From positions 5,580,001-5,644,000 of the forward strand of contig JAHRBC010000003.1 of assembly GCA_022702545.1 (NCBI GenBank): a stretch of 64,000 nt of DNA. Reading direction: 5' to 3'. The DNA comes from Phycomyces nitens. Taxonomy: Eukaryota > Mucoromycota > Mucoromycetes > Mucorales > Phycomycetaceae. Each line of letters begins with the position of its first letter. Position 1 is the first letter of the stretch. Shown here piece by piece: positions 1-11,993 of this stretch. A program made the position numbers and the translations under genes. Under the pieces are notes generated by a model. The model was not told the origin of the DNA. It ran no database searches and worked only from the letters and a program-made list of their open reading frames with translations.

Positions 1-3000
1 CGTTATCGGCCTGTCTGGTAACCAGCAAGAGGTCTTCTACAGGTTGCTCAATATCACTCCCCTTGTTAATATCGAGACTTTGAATGTCCTCAAGAGCCTT
101 GTTCATCATTTCTTCAGAAACAAGAGCATTATGGCGCAAATAAAGTACATCCCAGTTGAGTGGTTCCAAGTTTTGATACACTGTAACAAGTACAGGAAGA
201 TAAAGCTGACGGGTATAAAACACAGAAGGACTGTTTGTAGCATCTTCCTGGTCACTGGCTTCTTTTTGTTTTTGGATTGCACGTTCAAGATAGCCATACT
301 CGACCTGAATGGTTCCTCCAGTGCTAATAAAAGAAATGTAAGAGATGTGCATAGAAAAAGAGTGGTCTGTGTACTTACCACCCACGTTTTCCATAAACAT
401 TCACAATTATTGTGGTTTGAGAGCCTGGTGGAAGGACAACCTTTTTACCAATAATTTGTGCTGCCTCGTTCATAGAACCTTCCCACGAGAACACATGAGT
501 TCCCTTTGTGAAAAGTTCGATTTCATACTGCTCTTCCATAGGAAGTTCAGGGTTGACCAACAGTGGATTGATAGTGGTCGAGTCTGTGAAAGACAGAGTG
601 ATAAAATCGACAGGAATATTTCCAATATTCTCCAGCTCAATCGAAATATGTGTCCTAGAATAATGTTGGATTGAGAACCCACATTTTCAGATATACTCCT
701 AGATCTATAATGCTCACATTTCACCTTCGTACAGCATTACTGCGCTGTGTAAAAGGGATGTCGACTTGATCTTTAGTAGAGGCTGGTCATCAATGACAGT
801 AAGCTCATAAAACTCGACAGGTTTGAGTTCATTTGATGATTCTGTGTAAATGGTAAGTACCTTTTTATAATCAATAAACTAAAAAAAAAAGGTAAAAGTT
901 ACCTCGTCTACGGCCAGATTGTAGGGCACTCAATCCACTAGAGAGTTCAAAAACAAATGGTTGGATTCCAAAACATACTCTAGTCTTGCCTACCTCTGCT
1001 TTAATTTTACAAATTCTTCTTTGGTTTGATCATCTTTCTTTCGGTCTCTGCTATCCTTTGGCTTTGGCTTCTGGCCAAGATCCACCAAGAACTCCTGCTC
1101 GGCAAAGCCAACGATCTTTACCAGACAGCCTCGGATTGTCAATACGCCCGACTCTTCTGGTATTCCTGCCAAACGAATCGTCAATGTTCCATTTGCTGGT
1201 ATGATTACTGAAGCAGGTGTTGGGTTAAATGGCACACCCGACGTGCTGTAGATTGATGAGTCATTTAGGGCACGATCCATATTAGACAGACTCAATATTT
1301 GCCTCTTACCTCAATACCACGTTTTGCACATCCAAATCGAACCCGAATGGGTTTGTCAGCATCACCTTGAACTCACACATCTCACTCTGAACCAAAGTAA
1401 CTTGGAACTAGAATACAAGCCCCATTTAGTATCTTGCTAGTCTTTTTTTTTTGGTTTCTCTATTACCTTTTCGTTCTTCTTTTGAGCAAAAGGATTGTAG
1501 ATAAACGGATCACCCGTAGCACTTTTGTCGACAGCAGAAGCCACAATGCTGCTATGGATAGGGTGTTGATAGACAGCCTTACGAGGAATAGGCAACAAAG
1601 CCTCGATAGATGAAACGATGTTGACACCCCAATAGTTCACACTACTCTCGACCTGTCCTGTACGCTTTCCCATGGCCACAATACGCTGGATAGAAGTCGC
1701 CAGACGGATTTGCTCTTCTTTGGAGATATAACGATACATATTCTTGAGAAGAACTGTGGTGTAATATAACATTGCGGCATAATCTAACAAGAACAAATCC
1801 CAAAAAGTAAGACCAAGAGGATCATGGTGACATTACATTATACGTTTCTTTAAAATCAGTTTTCAATAATATTACCTGGCAGTGCTTCAGCAATCGAAAT
1901 ACATTGGCGCAAAATATCAATTTGCAAAGCTGGCCAGCCAAACCTAAAATGTTCTTTTGCTACAGCACCACGAACACCTTTGTTGTTAGATACTGTATTC
2001 GCGTTGGTTTCAGGCTCTTCTTGGGAATGCATTGCTTCTAAAGCACCTCCGTCATGAACATTGCGCTCTAATGATCAATCAAAGATATCAACAACGATGT
2101 ACACCTTACAAGATAATAAACACACCTCCAAGTCCATAAACTTGACAAATCTGCTTCATAACATCAAGAACTCCACTGTCACTTTTACCAACCGACTTTT
2201 TGGCCTGATCGCGAGAGCCAGCAATAGCCGTTCTACTTTGGATCAACAAGGGCAACATACGAGTTGTACTTTCGTAGAGCACCCATGAAGCCTTGCGATG
2301 GTATCCAATCGTAGACAAGACAGTGGCCATTGAAGTCATCAAATGGATCTAGACTTCCATTATAAGCAGCCGATTGATTCTCTTTATCTTTCTATATCTA
2401 TGCTCAAATGATAGCCAACTTTACCTGATCCAAGAGAGACAGGTCTTCCAGATGAACAACCCAGATTCTCATGGCCCACTCAGCAATCTCGAATCGAGGA
2501 ATCGTACTGCGCTGCGATTGAGTTGGATTGATAATCGAAGAAAATTGACCTGGGTGGATTTCTGTCCCATTTTCCCATAGTTTTCCTTGAACCAGAAGCC
2601 CCAAAACCTTTTCATTCCAGCCTCCGTGTACATGGACTGTCAGCAAGAACCGAGCAACCTTTGCACAGGCTTCGGCGTAGATGAGACCAGGAATAGGTAC
2701 GCTTGCAGTGGTGCTGACTCTTGCGTAATTGTGGAGGACCTGTGTATATTGCTCCACAATATCCGACACAGTAGATTTTGGTCCATCGAGAAGCGATACA
2801 TTCTTTTCGGCTGTAGGCGAGGGGGGTTGCCCCTCGGCTGGAAGAAGTTCGGCTGCACTTGGACCTCGAGATACAATGTGCCCTACATCAGCATGCAAAT
2901 ATTCGAGCAAGAGAGTCGCACACGCCAAACCTTCCATGGCACTTGCCAGCCACAAAAAATCTGTCATGGAACGAGTCATCTCGATAGCTTGTTGATAACT

Positions 3001-4373
3001 AGTGGATTGTATCAGCCTTTCTGGTAACATAAACCCATCTCCTCAGTATCCCAACACTCACTGACTGACTGCATCCGGTAAACGACCAGCTAACAAATAG
3101 AAATCAGCCAAAAGCTTCTTTATCCGGCCTGGGGTTCGTCGTTTGGTCTTTCCAATGTCACTCGAAATAGGACCGTGTGCACTAGTAGATCTACTCGTCG
3201 ATGGGTTTGGAGAGGGAGCCGGCATGGGGGCGAGTTTTGTGGGGGGAGGTCGGGAAGCTGCCGAAGTTGAGGCTCGTTTGAGGAACGATGATGAGGCTGA
3301 TTGAGTAGGTACGGGTGGAGGTAGTGGTTGTGATGCTCGGTAGTTTGGACGGGATTGATCGCCCTGAGGATTCGGGGAGCTGATGGAAGGTAAAGGGGCG
3401 CGTTGTTGCAACGATGATTGGGGCTGGGGCGAGTGAGGTTGAGGGTGGTGGACTGGGTCGAATCGATGGGCAGTGTAGGTAAGTGGGATAGGCGACTCGA
3501 GTACTTGAAGACTTTCAATTCTACCAGCCTACAAAAAAAAAGAACAATAGGTTCTGTTAAGATTAAGGAAACATGCAGTATTTACCCTCTTTCTCTATAT
3601 TATCTCTTGACATACAATGGTTGCAAATTGGGTGAGGATCTCACTGGCAAAATCACATATCATGGTGCTGATATAAAACGACATGTTGCCAACGTTTGGG
3701 ATCATGATTAGACCTTTTGTGTCGTCTGGCTGGGTCTCGGTTGGATCAAAGGCATAGCAGCGTGTTGCAACAGCAGTGGGATACTTTGAAGAGAGTTGGC
3801 AGTTATTTTAGTTACAGAGTCTCCTTGGCTGTTCTACCCCCCCTCTCACCTTGTCAAGAGTCTCCACAAAGCTTCGGTAACCTTCACTTAGATCCTTATC
3901 CTTCCATTCTTGGCAGTCCATAATGCCAATAACCTGACGAGCACATCAGCTTCTTTTCTTCTTATCCAAGAGATAAAAAAAAGACTTGTATATTTTCATC
4001 ACTCACACCAAATATTCTGCGGTGAGGTTGGAAATCCTCGAGATGAGCATGGTCTCGCTTATAGTTTGTCACAAATTGAAAGTGCATCTGCCCTTCTTGG
4101 AACACTTGACTGCTGAACATAGCTAGTGTTGGAAGATGTGGGTCAGCTTTCCATCTGGATTCTGAATGAAGCCATAGATGGCTTACCACCAGCGCCTTTG
4201 TGTAGATCAGGGGTCACATCGCCTAGTCGAACTACACCGAATTTCTTCACAAGCTCAACCTTTTCCCAAAATGTAGATTTCTTGATGGGAGAAACAGGCA
4301 CCAAAAGTACACGGACACGGCATGGTGAAGTGAGATTGATGGCCAGATCCATGGCTTTCAAGCTTATTGTCAA
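1..4373 (-). CDS. TRS120: TRAPPII complex subunit Trs120/TRAPPC9 (C-terminus off left edge)
   Basis: Trs120 is a specific subunit of TRAPPII, the tether and GEF complex acting on Rab11/Ypt31 at the trans-Golgi. About a dozen minus-strand exons read coherently. The first carries CRVRVLLVPVSPIKKSTFWE and FGVVRLGDVTPD (4143-4373), the classic Trs120 N-terminus. Next come exons with FQFVTNYKRDHAHLEDFQ (about 4000-4110) and a GLIMIPNVGNMSFYISTMI segment (about 3640-3720). A Ser/Pro-rich linker lies at 3120-3410, followed by the helical TPR-like part with DFLWLASAMEGLACATLLLEY (2404-3030). Ig-like beta domains follow below 1300. The C-terminal end lies outside the window. The start may be the Met at 4373 or the one at 4352; both precede the conserved block. 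Exon borders in the Ig part were not all resolved. Confidence 0.9.
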
Positions 4374-4781
4374 AGGAAACGAAGTGGGTCACGCGTTGAA
4401 GTACAAGTGTGGAAAGTTCAATCCATTTTATTCAATAACCGACGGTTTGTCCTGTGTGGACTAGAGACAACTTTGGGTCCCGTTCCCTTGGAAACCAAGC
4501 GCTCTGGAGACTAGAAACTTGGAATTGAAGCACAAAAGTCGCCATATTTATTGATATATATATATTGAATAGTCCATCTCCAAGATCTTTTTTATTATTA
4601 TTAAAGACCATCTTGATTGTATTTGATTATGGATAAATGTCAAGACATGATCAAAAGAGCTTAATTCTTAAATTTAGATGCATATATTCCAGGATTTTTA
4701 TTAAAAGTATGAATATAGAAATTAATACTACTTTAAGCAAGTCAATAGAGCATTTATTATATCATCTAGCCTGTTAACCTG

Positions 4782-4812
<31 letters not shown>

Positions 4813-5116
4813 CTTATTGTTTTCTAGAGATCTCGACGTGAATATTTCAAAGGTCAATAAGCAACCCATGATATTTATGTCTAGAGTTTATTTCTCGCTT
4901 TCAAAATAATGATATTCAATTTGGAATCAATTGTGAGAGTGGTAGATCATTGATCTTATATTTATAACAACGTATATTGGTGGGTTTAGGCACTTTTATC
5001 TTTAAGAACCCCCCCAAAGGATTCCCTTGCACTACTTTACAGCTACAAAGGTATAATGTTGTACTGCATAACAATTCAAAAAAAAAAGAATATTGGTTAA
5101 ATGTGTGCGTGCATAA
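4374..5116. other. AT-rich spacer between TRS120 and Tc1-like element
   Basis: No convincing coding sequence. It should contain the TRS120 promoter and includes a (TA)n run at about 4784-4812. The minus-strand open frame that begins at 5248 belongs to the inverted repeat of the mobile element, not to a gene. Confidence 0.6.
4784..4812. repeat. (TA)n microsatellite
   Basis: Uninterrupted alternating TA run of roughly 28 bases, in the spacer upstream of TRS120. Confidence 0.9.
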
Positions 5117-5118
5117 TA

Positions 5119-5320
5119 CAGGACTACAAAGACATTGAGCGATTGTAAGCTCCGTCAAGAGGTGTAGACCAAAGGCATATTTTTGCATTGGGTTTATTAT
5201 CAATGCATATACAACAAATAAATCTAAATGTATATAATCATCCAGCATGTCTTGTGTGGTCTACATAGTAAATAGAGACATTTGTTCAATATGAAATAAC
5301 CACCTCTATGCTTTTCTAAA
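5119..5320 (+). repeat. Left terminal inverted repeat of Tc1-like element
   Basis: Matches the reverse complement of 5865-6026. Shared blocks include the outer 50 bases, the GGTTTATTATCAATG block and the GACATTTGTT block. The inner limit is approximate, and a segment near 5235-5270 is missing from the right arm. Confidence 0.8.
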
Positions 5321-5499
5321 ACTACTCATAGTGTATTCAGCTCAAAAGTAAAGGCCACTTGTGTTGTGCAACTCTGTCACCTAAAAATCCGTTCCATTTT
5401 CTCGTCTTAATACAATCACTTGTCTCGGTCATAGACTTTGCAACTGATTAACTCGTATCTTTAAACGATTATATATATTATTGTTATTAGGATTAGGAT

Positions 5500-5860
5500 G
5501 ACTAGAGGAATGGGAATACTTGAAGGGTATATCCATGTCAGAATCAAGAGAATAAACTAGATACTCCAACAAGCTTAAAAAAACGTGTATTCAATATCCA
5601 AAGAAAATCATCTAGACAAAAGAAACCCATTCATTTTCATCTTTATACCACATAAACTGAAAATGTTAAAAAGATGCAAAGACATGACTTGAGTCCTATT
5701 GAGAACATCTGGAGTATATTTAGACGGTAATATTCATCAATACCAACCAAACTTACAACACTAAAGCAGTTGAAAAAAACCAGCTCTGATCAAACAGTGG
5801 ACAAGTATAAAAAAGTATGTGGAGAGTATAGGTTTTTGATGCATAATACAATAGGTTTAG
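5500..5860 (+). pseudogene. Decayed Tc1-type DDE transposase fragment
   Basis: Positions 5686-5727 read DLSPIENIWSIFRR, the conserved Tc1/mariner block just before the third catalytic acid (family pattern D-L-N-P-I-E-N). Flanking frames show stops and frameshifts, so no intact protein is made. Similarity beyond this block is weak. The fragment lies between the two long inverted repeats, consistent with a relic of the element's own gene. Confidence 0.75.
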
Positions 5861-5864
5861 AAAA

Positions 5865-6026
5865 TTATAGAGGTGGATATTTCATATTTAACAAATGTCT
5901 TTATTTATTATAGACATCTAGATCTATTTCTTGTATATACATTGATAATAAACCAAATGCAAAGATATGCCTTTGGTTTACACCTCTTAACGGAGCTTAC
6001 AATTGCTCAATGTCTTTGTAGCCCTG
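5865..6026 (-). repeat. Right terminal inverted repeat of Tc1-like element
   Basis: Reverse-complement partner of the left arm. Both arms encode a related run with HLLTELTIAQCLCSPV in opposite directions, which makes the repeat visible even at protein level. Confidence 0.8.
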
Positions 6027-6594
6027 TAACAATAATCAATAACATTTTTTATTTCTATTTTTCATATTTATCATTTCTCTTAAAGAAAATGTCAATTGTC
6101 CCCAATGCAATCCATTTGCAGCGGAAGCACAATAGAAACTCTTTGATATTAATCATTTTATGATTCCCTGTAAAGTATTACCTGAGATCCGTACAAGCTA
6201 CTTTCTTTACGTATTTTGTGTGTGTTTATAAAGCTAAAGACAACAGAGAGGTTCTTGCGAGTTAGCATTGAGGAAAAAAGAAGAAGTTCAAAATTGTAGA
6301 ATATACAACCTTGTTCTTGTCAGTCCAATACTTGTTTGGACCGTAAATATTTGACTTGAACCATACAAAAGCCCAACCTCGAAATCAAAAAGGTCTCGTT
6401 TTGTCTTTGTAACCTTGATGAACCAATTGACCGTGTCTTGGCTGTCTTGGTTCTGGTTTTAATTATAAAACACACCAGTTTTCATTTAGACTTTTGTTGA
6501 ATAATATCTTTAAAGCAAATAAAATGTGAGGCTTAGAACCCTTACCTTTAAAAAAAATCCAAGCAGAAACTTCTGTACGACAAGCTCTCTCCTA
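6027..6594. promoter_or_regulatory. Spacer and probable GUF1 promoter region
   Basis: About 570 bases without a supported gene, between the mobile element and the GUF1 start. The final 70 bases contain an ATG immediately followed by TGA (6524-6529), a one-codon upstream frame that could affect start choice if it is in the transcript. Confidence 0.4.
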
Positions 6595-9500
6595 ATGGCG
6601 AGCTATTATCCATTGTTACGACAGGCATGCCGCCATGATGTCACTGGTCTTGGACATCAAATAAGATGGCCAATTGGGTCTGTCCAGACATGGAAGCGAT
6701 GGAACTCAAAGAGCACTACAGAGGTATAAATGTCTTATATGCATTTAAACACCTTCTCATTCACAACTGTCAATTTAGAAATTGAAATCAGCAGATCCAA
6801 CAAAGCTCATTGACCTCAAGACGATCCCCGCTGAAAATATCCGAAACTTTAGTATCATTGCACATATTGATCACGGAAAGAGTACTCTTGCAGACAGGTA
6901 TGGACCAGCCTTTCCCGATTCGTTTGTTATTGACATTTGTATAAAAACAAGGCTGCTCGAATTAACAAACACAATTTCCTCTCGTGGCTCCAATAAGCAG
7001 GTGCTCGACAAGCTCAAAGTAGAACGTGAACGTGGAATTACTGTCAAGGCACAGGTATATATATATATATTATAACCTGGACACCCTACAAGCTTATTTA
7101 TTTTGACTTCTAGACAGTATCCATGTTTTACAAATACAAGGGCAAGAACTATCTCCTCAATTTGATTGACACTCCTGTAAATCATCAGCTAAATGGCCAT
7201 AACTTGTAGACACTTATCCATATCTGTCCTTTGTAGGGACACGTAGATTTCAGTTATGAGGTCTCTCGATCTTTGGCAGCTTGTCAGGGAACCCTTTTGC
7301 TTGTTGATGCAGCACAGGGTATTCAGGCCCAGACTGTAGCCAATTTTTATTTGGCTTATGGCCAAGGGTTGGAGATTATACCAGTGTTGAATAAGGCAAG
7401 GATACTTGGTTAATCAAAGGGGGGTTCTATTAAGCACTCTGATTAACCGTAAGAATGTAGATTGATCTGCCTGGAGCAGAGCCAGATCGTGTTCTCAAGC
7501 AGATCCAAAGTGCATTCGAAGTAGACACTTCGTCTATTCTCAAGGTGTGTGTGTGTGTGTGTGTGTGTGTTTTGGAGTGCCCCAATCTAGCCTCTAGCCT
7601 GATACTCAAGCATATATTGCATCAATTAGATTTCTGCAAAGACAGGCATAAATATCGAGTCTGTTCTTCCCAGTGTCATTGAGAAAATCCCCTGGTAAGA
7701 AAAAGGACGATATGTGATAATCATAGGACAGATACCAATGCTTGTTTGTCTAGCCCTAAAGGATCCATGACAAAGCCATTCCGTGCTTTACTGTTTGATT
7801 CGTGGTATGATAAATATGTTGGTGTTGTATGTATGCTTGGGGTAGTAGATGGAACGATCAGAAAAGGTAAGGAAGCTTTCTTTGTTTATTCAAGATCATA
7901 CAACAGAATACCAAGCACCTGCGAGCCAAGTAATCGTTTGTGCAATTCAGCACAAAAGCACATTGTTCTCAGGCTTATAAAATTCAGCAAGAGTGTTTTT
8001 GTTTGAAGCCCTAGTGCTCAAATGGACTGTATCAAAAAAAACGAGAGTTGCTTGGGAACATACTGTTAAATCAATATATTGATATTCTTATGTGCTTTGG
8101 ACACATACAACTGTCGCATTATGTAACCAAGCTTGTGTATCTTGAATAAACTCGCAAAATAGTGTAAACCATATATTGACATATTTATGCTATCAGGAGA
8201 CAAAGTTGTATCTGCTTATTCAGACACACGTTACGAAGTTACAGAAGTAAGTTTTTCCTAGAGTGATCTTTTTATGAACTCTACTTATAAATCAAGAATA
8301 GGTTGGAATCATGCACCCCGAGCAGTTGCCAACAGGCTATCTGTAAGAATCAATGGCGTTATTGACCCAATTGATCTAATGTTGGGCTTACTAGGCACTC
8401 TGGACAGGTTGGGTATATTGTGTGTGGCATGAAGACTGCCTCTGAAGCCCATATTGGAGATACCTTTCACCACATTGGCAAGAAAGTAGAAGCCCTTCCC
8501 GGTTTCCAGCCAGCCCAATCAATGGCAAGTCCATGATATATTAACTCCACTCCAAAAAAAAGAAGAAGAGTATTATTAATAGAATCGGTCAAAATATATT
8601 TAGGTATTTGCGGGTATTTTTCCAGTAGACACAAATGACTTTAAAAAGATGGACGACTCGATCAAAAAGTTGACCCTTAATGATGCCAGCGTGAGCGTTC
8701 ACAAGGAAACGAGGTAATTTAAAATGAAAAGAAAAATAATGAAAAAAAAATGGTCTGTGCGAGATATTCAACATATTACCAGTAATGCACTTGGCCAAGG
8801 GTGGCGACTTGGGTTTTTGGGTACTTTGCACATGGATGTGTTCCGCCAGAGATTAGAGAATGTGAGTGTGATAGAATGTGAAAGTGATAAAGGCTAAACA
8901 ATGCCACTCTGTGTACACATCTTTAGGAATACGAGGCCAATATTATTGTGACACAGCCAACCGTACCTTATAGAAGTAAGGCACACAAATTTATAGTAAT
9001 ATAATATAGTATAATATATAGTATAATATATATATATATATATATATTAGCCTATCTAATCTATCTATAGTCGTATACAAGGATGGCACAACAAAGACCA
9101 TCAGAAACCCTTCCGAGTTTCCAGACGGAGATGAACGGGCAGCCAGAGTGTCGAGGCTACAGGAACCCATGGTCCTTGCAACCATGATATTCCCCGATGA
9201 ATATATGGGCAAGATGATTGAACTCTGTGGTGTAAGTTAATAAATGGCTTGTGTATCAAGATAAATTGCTAATATTACTTGTGGTTTCTCATCATAGACT
9301 CGACGAGGAGAACAGCGCGAATATGTCTATGTGGATGAAAAGCGTGTGATGATGAAATACATTCTTCCCCTTGCTGAGGTTGTCACGGACTTTTATGATG
9401 AGTTAAAGGGAAGATCTTCAGGCTATGCTACATTTGACTATGAAGAAGCAGGCTATGAAGACAGTGAGCTTGTAAAGGTAAATTGAGCATTGGTTTAAGC

Positions 9501-10058
9501 CGATTCTCATACTCTATGGACTAGATGACTGTCCTGTTGAACTCCAAACCTGTAGACGCGCTTTCTGTTATTCTCCATCGATCCCAGGTTGATCTGGTGG
9601 GGCGAGATTGGGTCAAGCGACTAAAGGGTGTCATTCAAAGACAGCTTTTTGATGTGGTTATCCAGACTGCCCTAGGAACAAAGATCGTGGCCCGAGAAAC
9701 GTAAGGAACCGTCAATAGATCCAAGATATTAAAATGAATTGGGGGGGTTTTTTTAGGATCTCTGCCTTGAGAAAGAACGTTACGGCCAAATGTGTAAGTG
9801 TGCCATGAAGACGAAGATGAGGATGAGGATGAAATAACCAACTATGTGTATGTATGTGTATAGTATGGTGGTGATGTATCACGTAAAATGAAGCTTTTGC
9901 AGAAGCAAAAGGAGGGCAAGAAACGCATGAAGATGATTGGTAATATGAATACAACTCTCAAGCTTCGATCAATTGATGTCTTTCTTTTTTGTATTCTAGG
10001 AAATGTCGAGTTGCCTCAGAAAGCGTTTTATGACTTCATGGACAATAACGCATCTTAA
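6595..10058 (+). CDS. GUF1: Mitochondrial translation factor Guf1 (EF4/LepA)
   Basis: Guf1 is the mitochondrial LepA-type GTPase that binds ribosomes and back-translocates or remodels stalled ones. After a basic presequence ([16 protein letters not shown]) the spliced protein shows G1 AHIDHGKST, switch II/G3 [13 protein letters not shown]4 NKIDLPGA and G5 SAKTG. Domain II, the LepA block [17 protein letters not shown], an elongation-factor G-like C-terminal part and the LepA-specific tail [19 protein letters not shown] follow. Length is about 650 residues, normal for the family. More than ten short introns interrupt it; exon 1 is 6595-6723 and exon 2 starts at 6779. One intron (about 7867-8196) is unusually long at around 330 nt. 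The ATG at 6595 is the first in-frame one after an upstream ATG-TGA. Confidence 0.93.
7545..7570 (+). repeat. (GT)n microsatellite at a 5' splice site of GUF1
   Basis: About 13 GT units begin directly at the exon end AAG, so the intron donor GT is itself the first unit of the repeat. Any GT in the run could serve as donor only if the reading frame allowed it. Confidence 0.85.
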
Positions 10059-10409
10059 ATTATTAACCAGCTTTTGGGATAGACGACGAGATCTGCCTTG
10101 ATGGCTGACAGAAGAAATAATAGACCGAGAATAAATGAATGTTGCATAATAATAATTAATTGTATTAGGTATCATTTAGAGTCTATTAGGGAGCATATAT
10201 TATAGTAGTAATAATAATAGTTAAAAAAGGGGAGGGAGGGGTAGAATTAGTTGATTACAAAATGAATAAGAAGGCTAGGGTGGACCTGCACCTGTACTGA
10301 ATTTCAAGCTCATGTTGGCCCGAAGCGGAGATATGTGACAATAGAAACGTGCGGATGTGACAAACTATATGATTTCCCAGAGAAGTTCATCGGGCACTCC
10401 GAAGATCTT
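10059..10409. terminator. Convergent 3' spacer of GUF1 and the Ser-rich gene
   Basis: No gene. Both neighbours end here, so poly(A) signals of both strands are expected; AATAATAATTAATTG-like AT-rich stretches near 10140-10220 fit this, though no unique signal can be assigned. Confidence 0.4.
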
Positions 10410-11294
10410 TTAAGTCAACCCTTCAGGTGTCAGGGTGAATTTAAGTGTGCTTCCACGGCGCCCCGAAATGAGATCTTCGAGGATTTGCCGCCTCCGTTCC
10501 TGCTCAACGTCCTGCACGGTCTTTGGCTTGTCCGGGTTCACGGCTTTCTTTGATTTCGCGTGGACATTGTATGTCTTGATCTTTCGAAGTGGAGTAGACT
10601 TGCTACTCGAGAATCCTGCTGTAGGAGACGAGGGTAGGGCAGCAGCAGCAGCAGCAGCCGAGGAGGCTGAAGGACGGCTGGTTTCTGTACGGTATGAATT
10701 GTCGGCCGGGATCTCGAGGGCCAGATTGGGCTTGCTACTTGTGCGAAGTGGGGCAGTCATTGGGGGAACCAATTGTTGGCTATATTGCTGGCGAAGAATG
10801 TCGGTTGAAGAACAAGAGTGGCGACGAAGAGATGGTCTTGCGGGATTCTTGCTCTTCTTATGTGCTTTGTCATGGGACAGATCGTAGCACTCCGCAGGAG
10901 CCTTTTGGCTATGGCTGGACGTCTTCATTTTCCTGCCACGTGCTGGGGTGACAGGAATGTCCTCTTCTGAACTAGAGGAGCGTGGCGCCGGGGAAAGGGA
11001 ATTGGGATCCTCGGGAGTTCGAAGTCTCTGGAAAGGTTTTTCAACAGAAATCTTGGTGGGCTGATGATATTGGGCCAACAGTTCATCCAGGGCATAGTCA
11101 TCGAAATCTGCTCGGACTGGCGACACAAGCGAGTAAATACTGGTCGAATGTTGTAAGATGGGTGATGATATGGGTATCTGAGACGAGCCAGCGTTCTTTC
11201 TATGGGATCCACTAGTCAGGATAGGTGTGGGTTGGGGGCGAAAGATCTTCTTGAGCCTCAGGGCTCTTTTAGTGTGATCTACAGTTTCTGTCAT
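10410..11294 (-). CDS. Uncharacterised Ser/Arg-rich protein, 294 aa
   Basis: Single-exon ORF starting MTETVDHTKRALRLKKIF and ending STLKFTLTPEGLT. It is rich in Ser, Pro, Lys and Ala with an eight-Ala run near residue 215, so it is probably largely disordered. A basic, possibly helical C-terminal part (KTVQDVEQERRRQILEDLIS, about residues 260-280) is the most structured segment. No enzyme motif, signal peptide or membrane span is visible. The two open frames on the opposite strand (from 10435 and 10694) are shadows, since only this frame keeps a balanced composition through the whole span. I do not recognise the family. Confidence 0.65.
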   Translation of the reverse strand: MTETVDHTKRALRLKKIFRPQPTPILTSGSHRKNAGSSQIPISSPILQHSTSIYSLVSPVRADFDDYALDELLAQYHQPTKISVEKPFQRLRTPEDPNSLSPAPRSSSSEEDIPVTPARGRKMKTSSHSQKAPAECYDLSHDKAHKKSKNPARPSLRRHSCSSTDILRQQYSQQLVPPMTAPLRTSSKPNLALEIPADNSYRTETSRPSASSAAAAAAALPSSPTAGFSSSKSTPLRKIKTYNVHAKSKKAVNPDKPKTVQDVEQERRRQILEDLISGRRGSTLKFTLTPEGLT

Positions 11295-11993
11295 TTAGGA
11301 AAGGAGAAAGAAAGGTGTCTAGAAAGAGGAGTTGTTTTTGACAAATATTTATAAAAACAATAAAAAAAAGGATTTTTTCTGATGACAGCTTGGTGAGCAA
11401 ATATTGAGGTAAACAATATAGACAATTCCACTCCCGGCTTATTATATAGACAATGTTCTTTTCATAAGGCGCCAAAACAGTAAGCAAAAGTCAGGTCAGC
11501 CCTGAAAGGAAGTTGCACGCACCTGGTGTTGGACAATCCTGCGCGTCTGTAAGACCAGGAATTTTCCGCCCCGAAATGGAAGGCTACACAGAACAATTGA
11601 TATAGGCAACCGTCAGGCCTTTGTAATGACATGCCATTTGTGAACATTCCATGAACAGAATCCTTAATTGATAGCCGTACTTTGAAGAGTACAAGAATCA
11701 TCTCTCTTAAGAATGCCAAGCCACGCCATGCCAACAGGGCAGATCATCCAAACTGATTTCCCACAACCCCTCCTCTCTCTCTATAGATACTAAACGCACT
11801 TTCTACATGGCTGTGCCACAAGCCCAGTTTTACATATATATACTTTTCCCTTTAATTTTGGTTGCCATGGCAACGAATGAATTAAATTTCTATACACAGA
11901 ATCAATTATCTACACTCCATCGAACAGGTGGTTAAGAGGTCAATTTGAAGATGATTTTTATTAGAGAGTATACACAATAATAGTGCAGACAAA
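11295..11993. promoter_or_regulatory. Spacer upstream of the Ser-rich gene, downstream of RPS14
   Basis: About 700 bases between the start of the minus-strand Ser-rich gene and the 3' end of RPS14. No gene is supported. It includes a perfect X-box palindrome at 11861-11874. Confidence 0.4.
11861..11874. promoter_or_regulatory. Perfect RFX X-box palindrome
   Basis: GTTGCCATGGCAAC is a perfect 14-bp inverted repeat equal to the symmetric X-box bound by RFX/Crt1-type winged-helix factors. It lies about 570 bp upstream of the Ser-rich gene and about 120 bp past the RPS14 stop. Function is inferred from the motif only. Confidence 0.5.

Larger units (their letters stand above)
5119..6026 (+). mobile_element. 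Internally deleted Tc1/mariner-like element with long TIRs
   Basis: A 908-bp unit begins CAGGACTACAAAGACATTGA and ends in the near-perfect reverse complement (right end read inward: CAGGGCTACAAAGACATTGA). It is flanked by TA at 5117-5118 and 6027-6028, the hallmark Tc1/mariner target duplication. The inverted repeats extend about 160-200 bp on each side at roughly 90% identity by eye; the left one carries an extra stretch of about 30 bp. The core holds a decayed transposase fragment. At 908 bp the unit is shorter than typical autonomous Tc1 elements (about 1.3-1.7 kb), so it is a deletion derivative that could move only in trans, if at all. A partial relative lies at 25950-26325 in the opposite orientation. 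Confidence 0.85.

Noticed and set aside
7545..7570. Tandem repeats in the window as CRISPR-like arrays
   Set aside because: All are simple microsatellites or coding repeats with no spacers; a nuclear fungal sequence would not carry CRISPR.
10435..10951. 150- and 85-codon plus-strand frames over the Ser-rich gene
   Set aside because: Ala-run and Arg-rich content is the reverse reading of the minus-strand poly-Ala/Ser codons; the minus frame is longer and unbroken.
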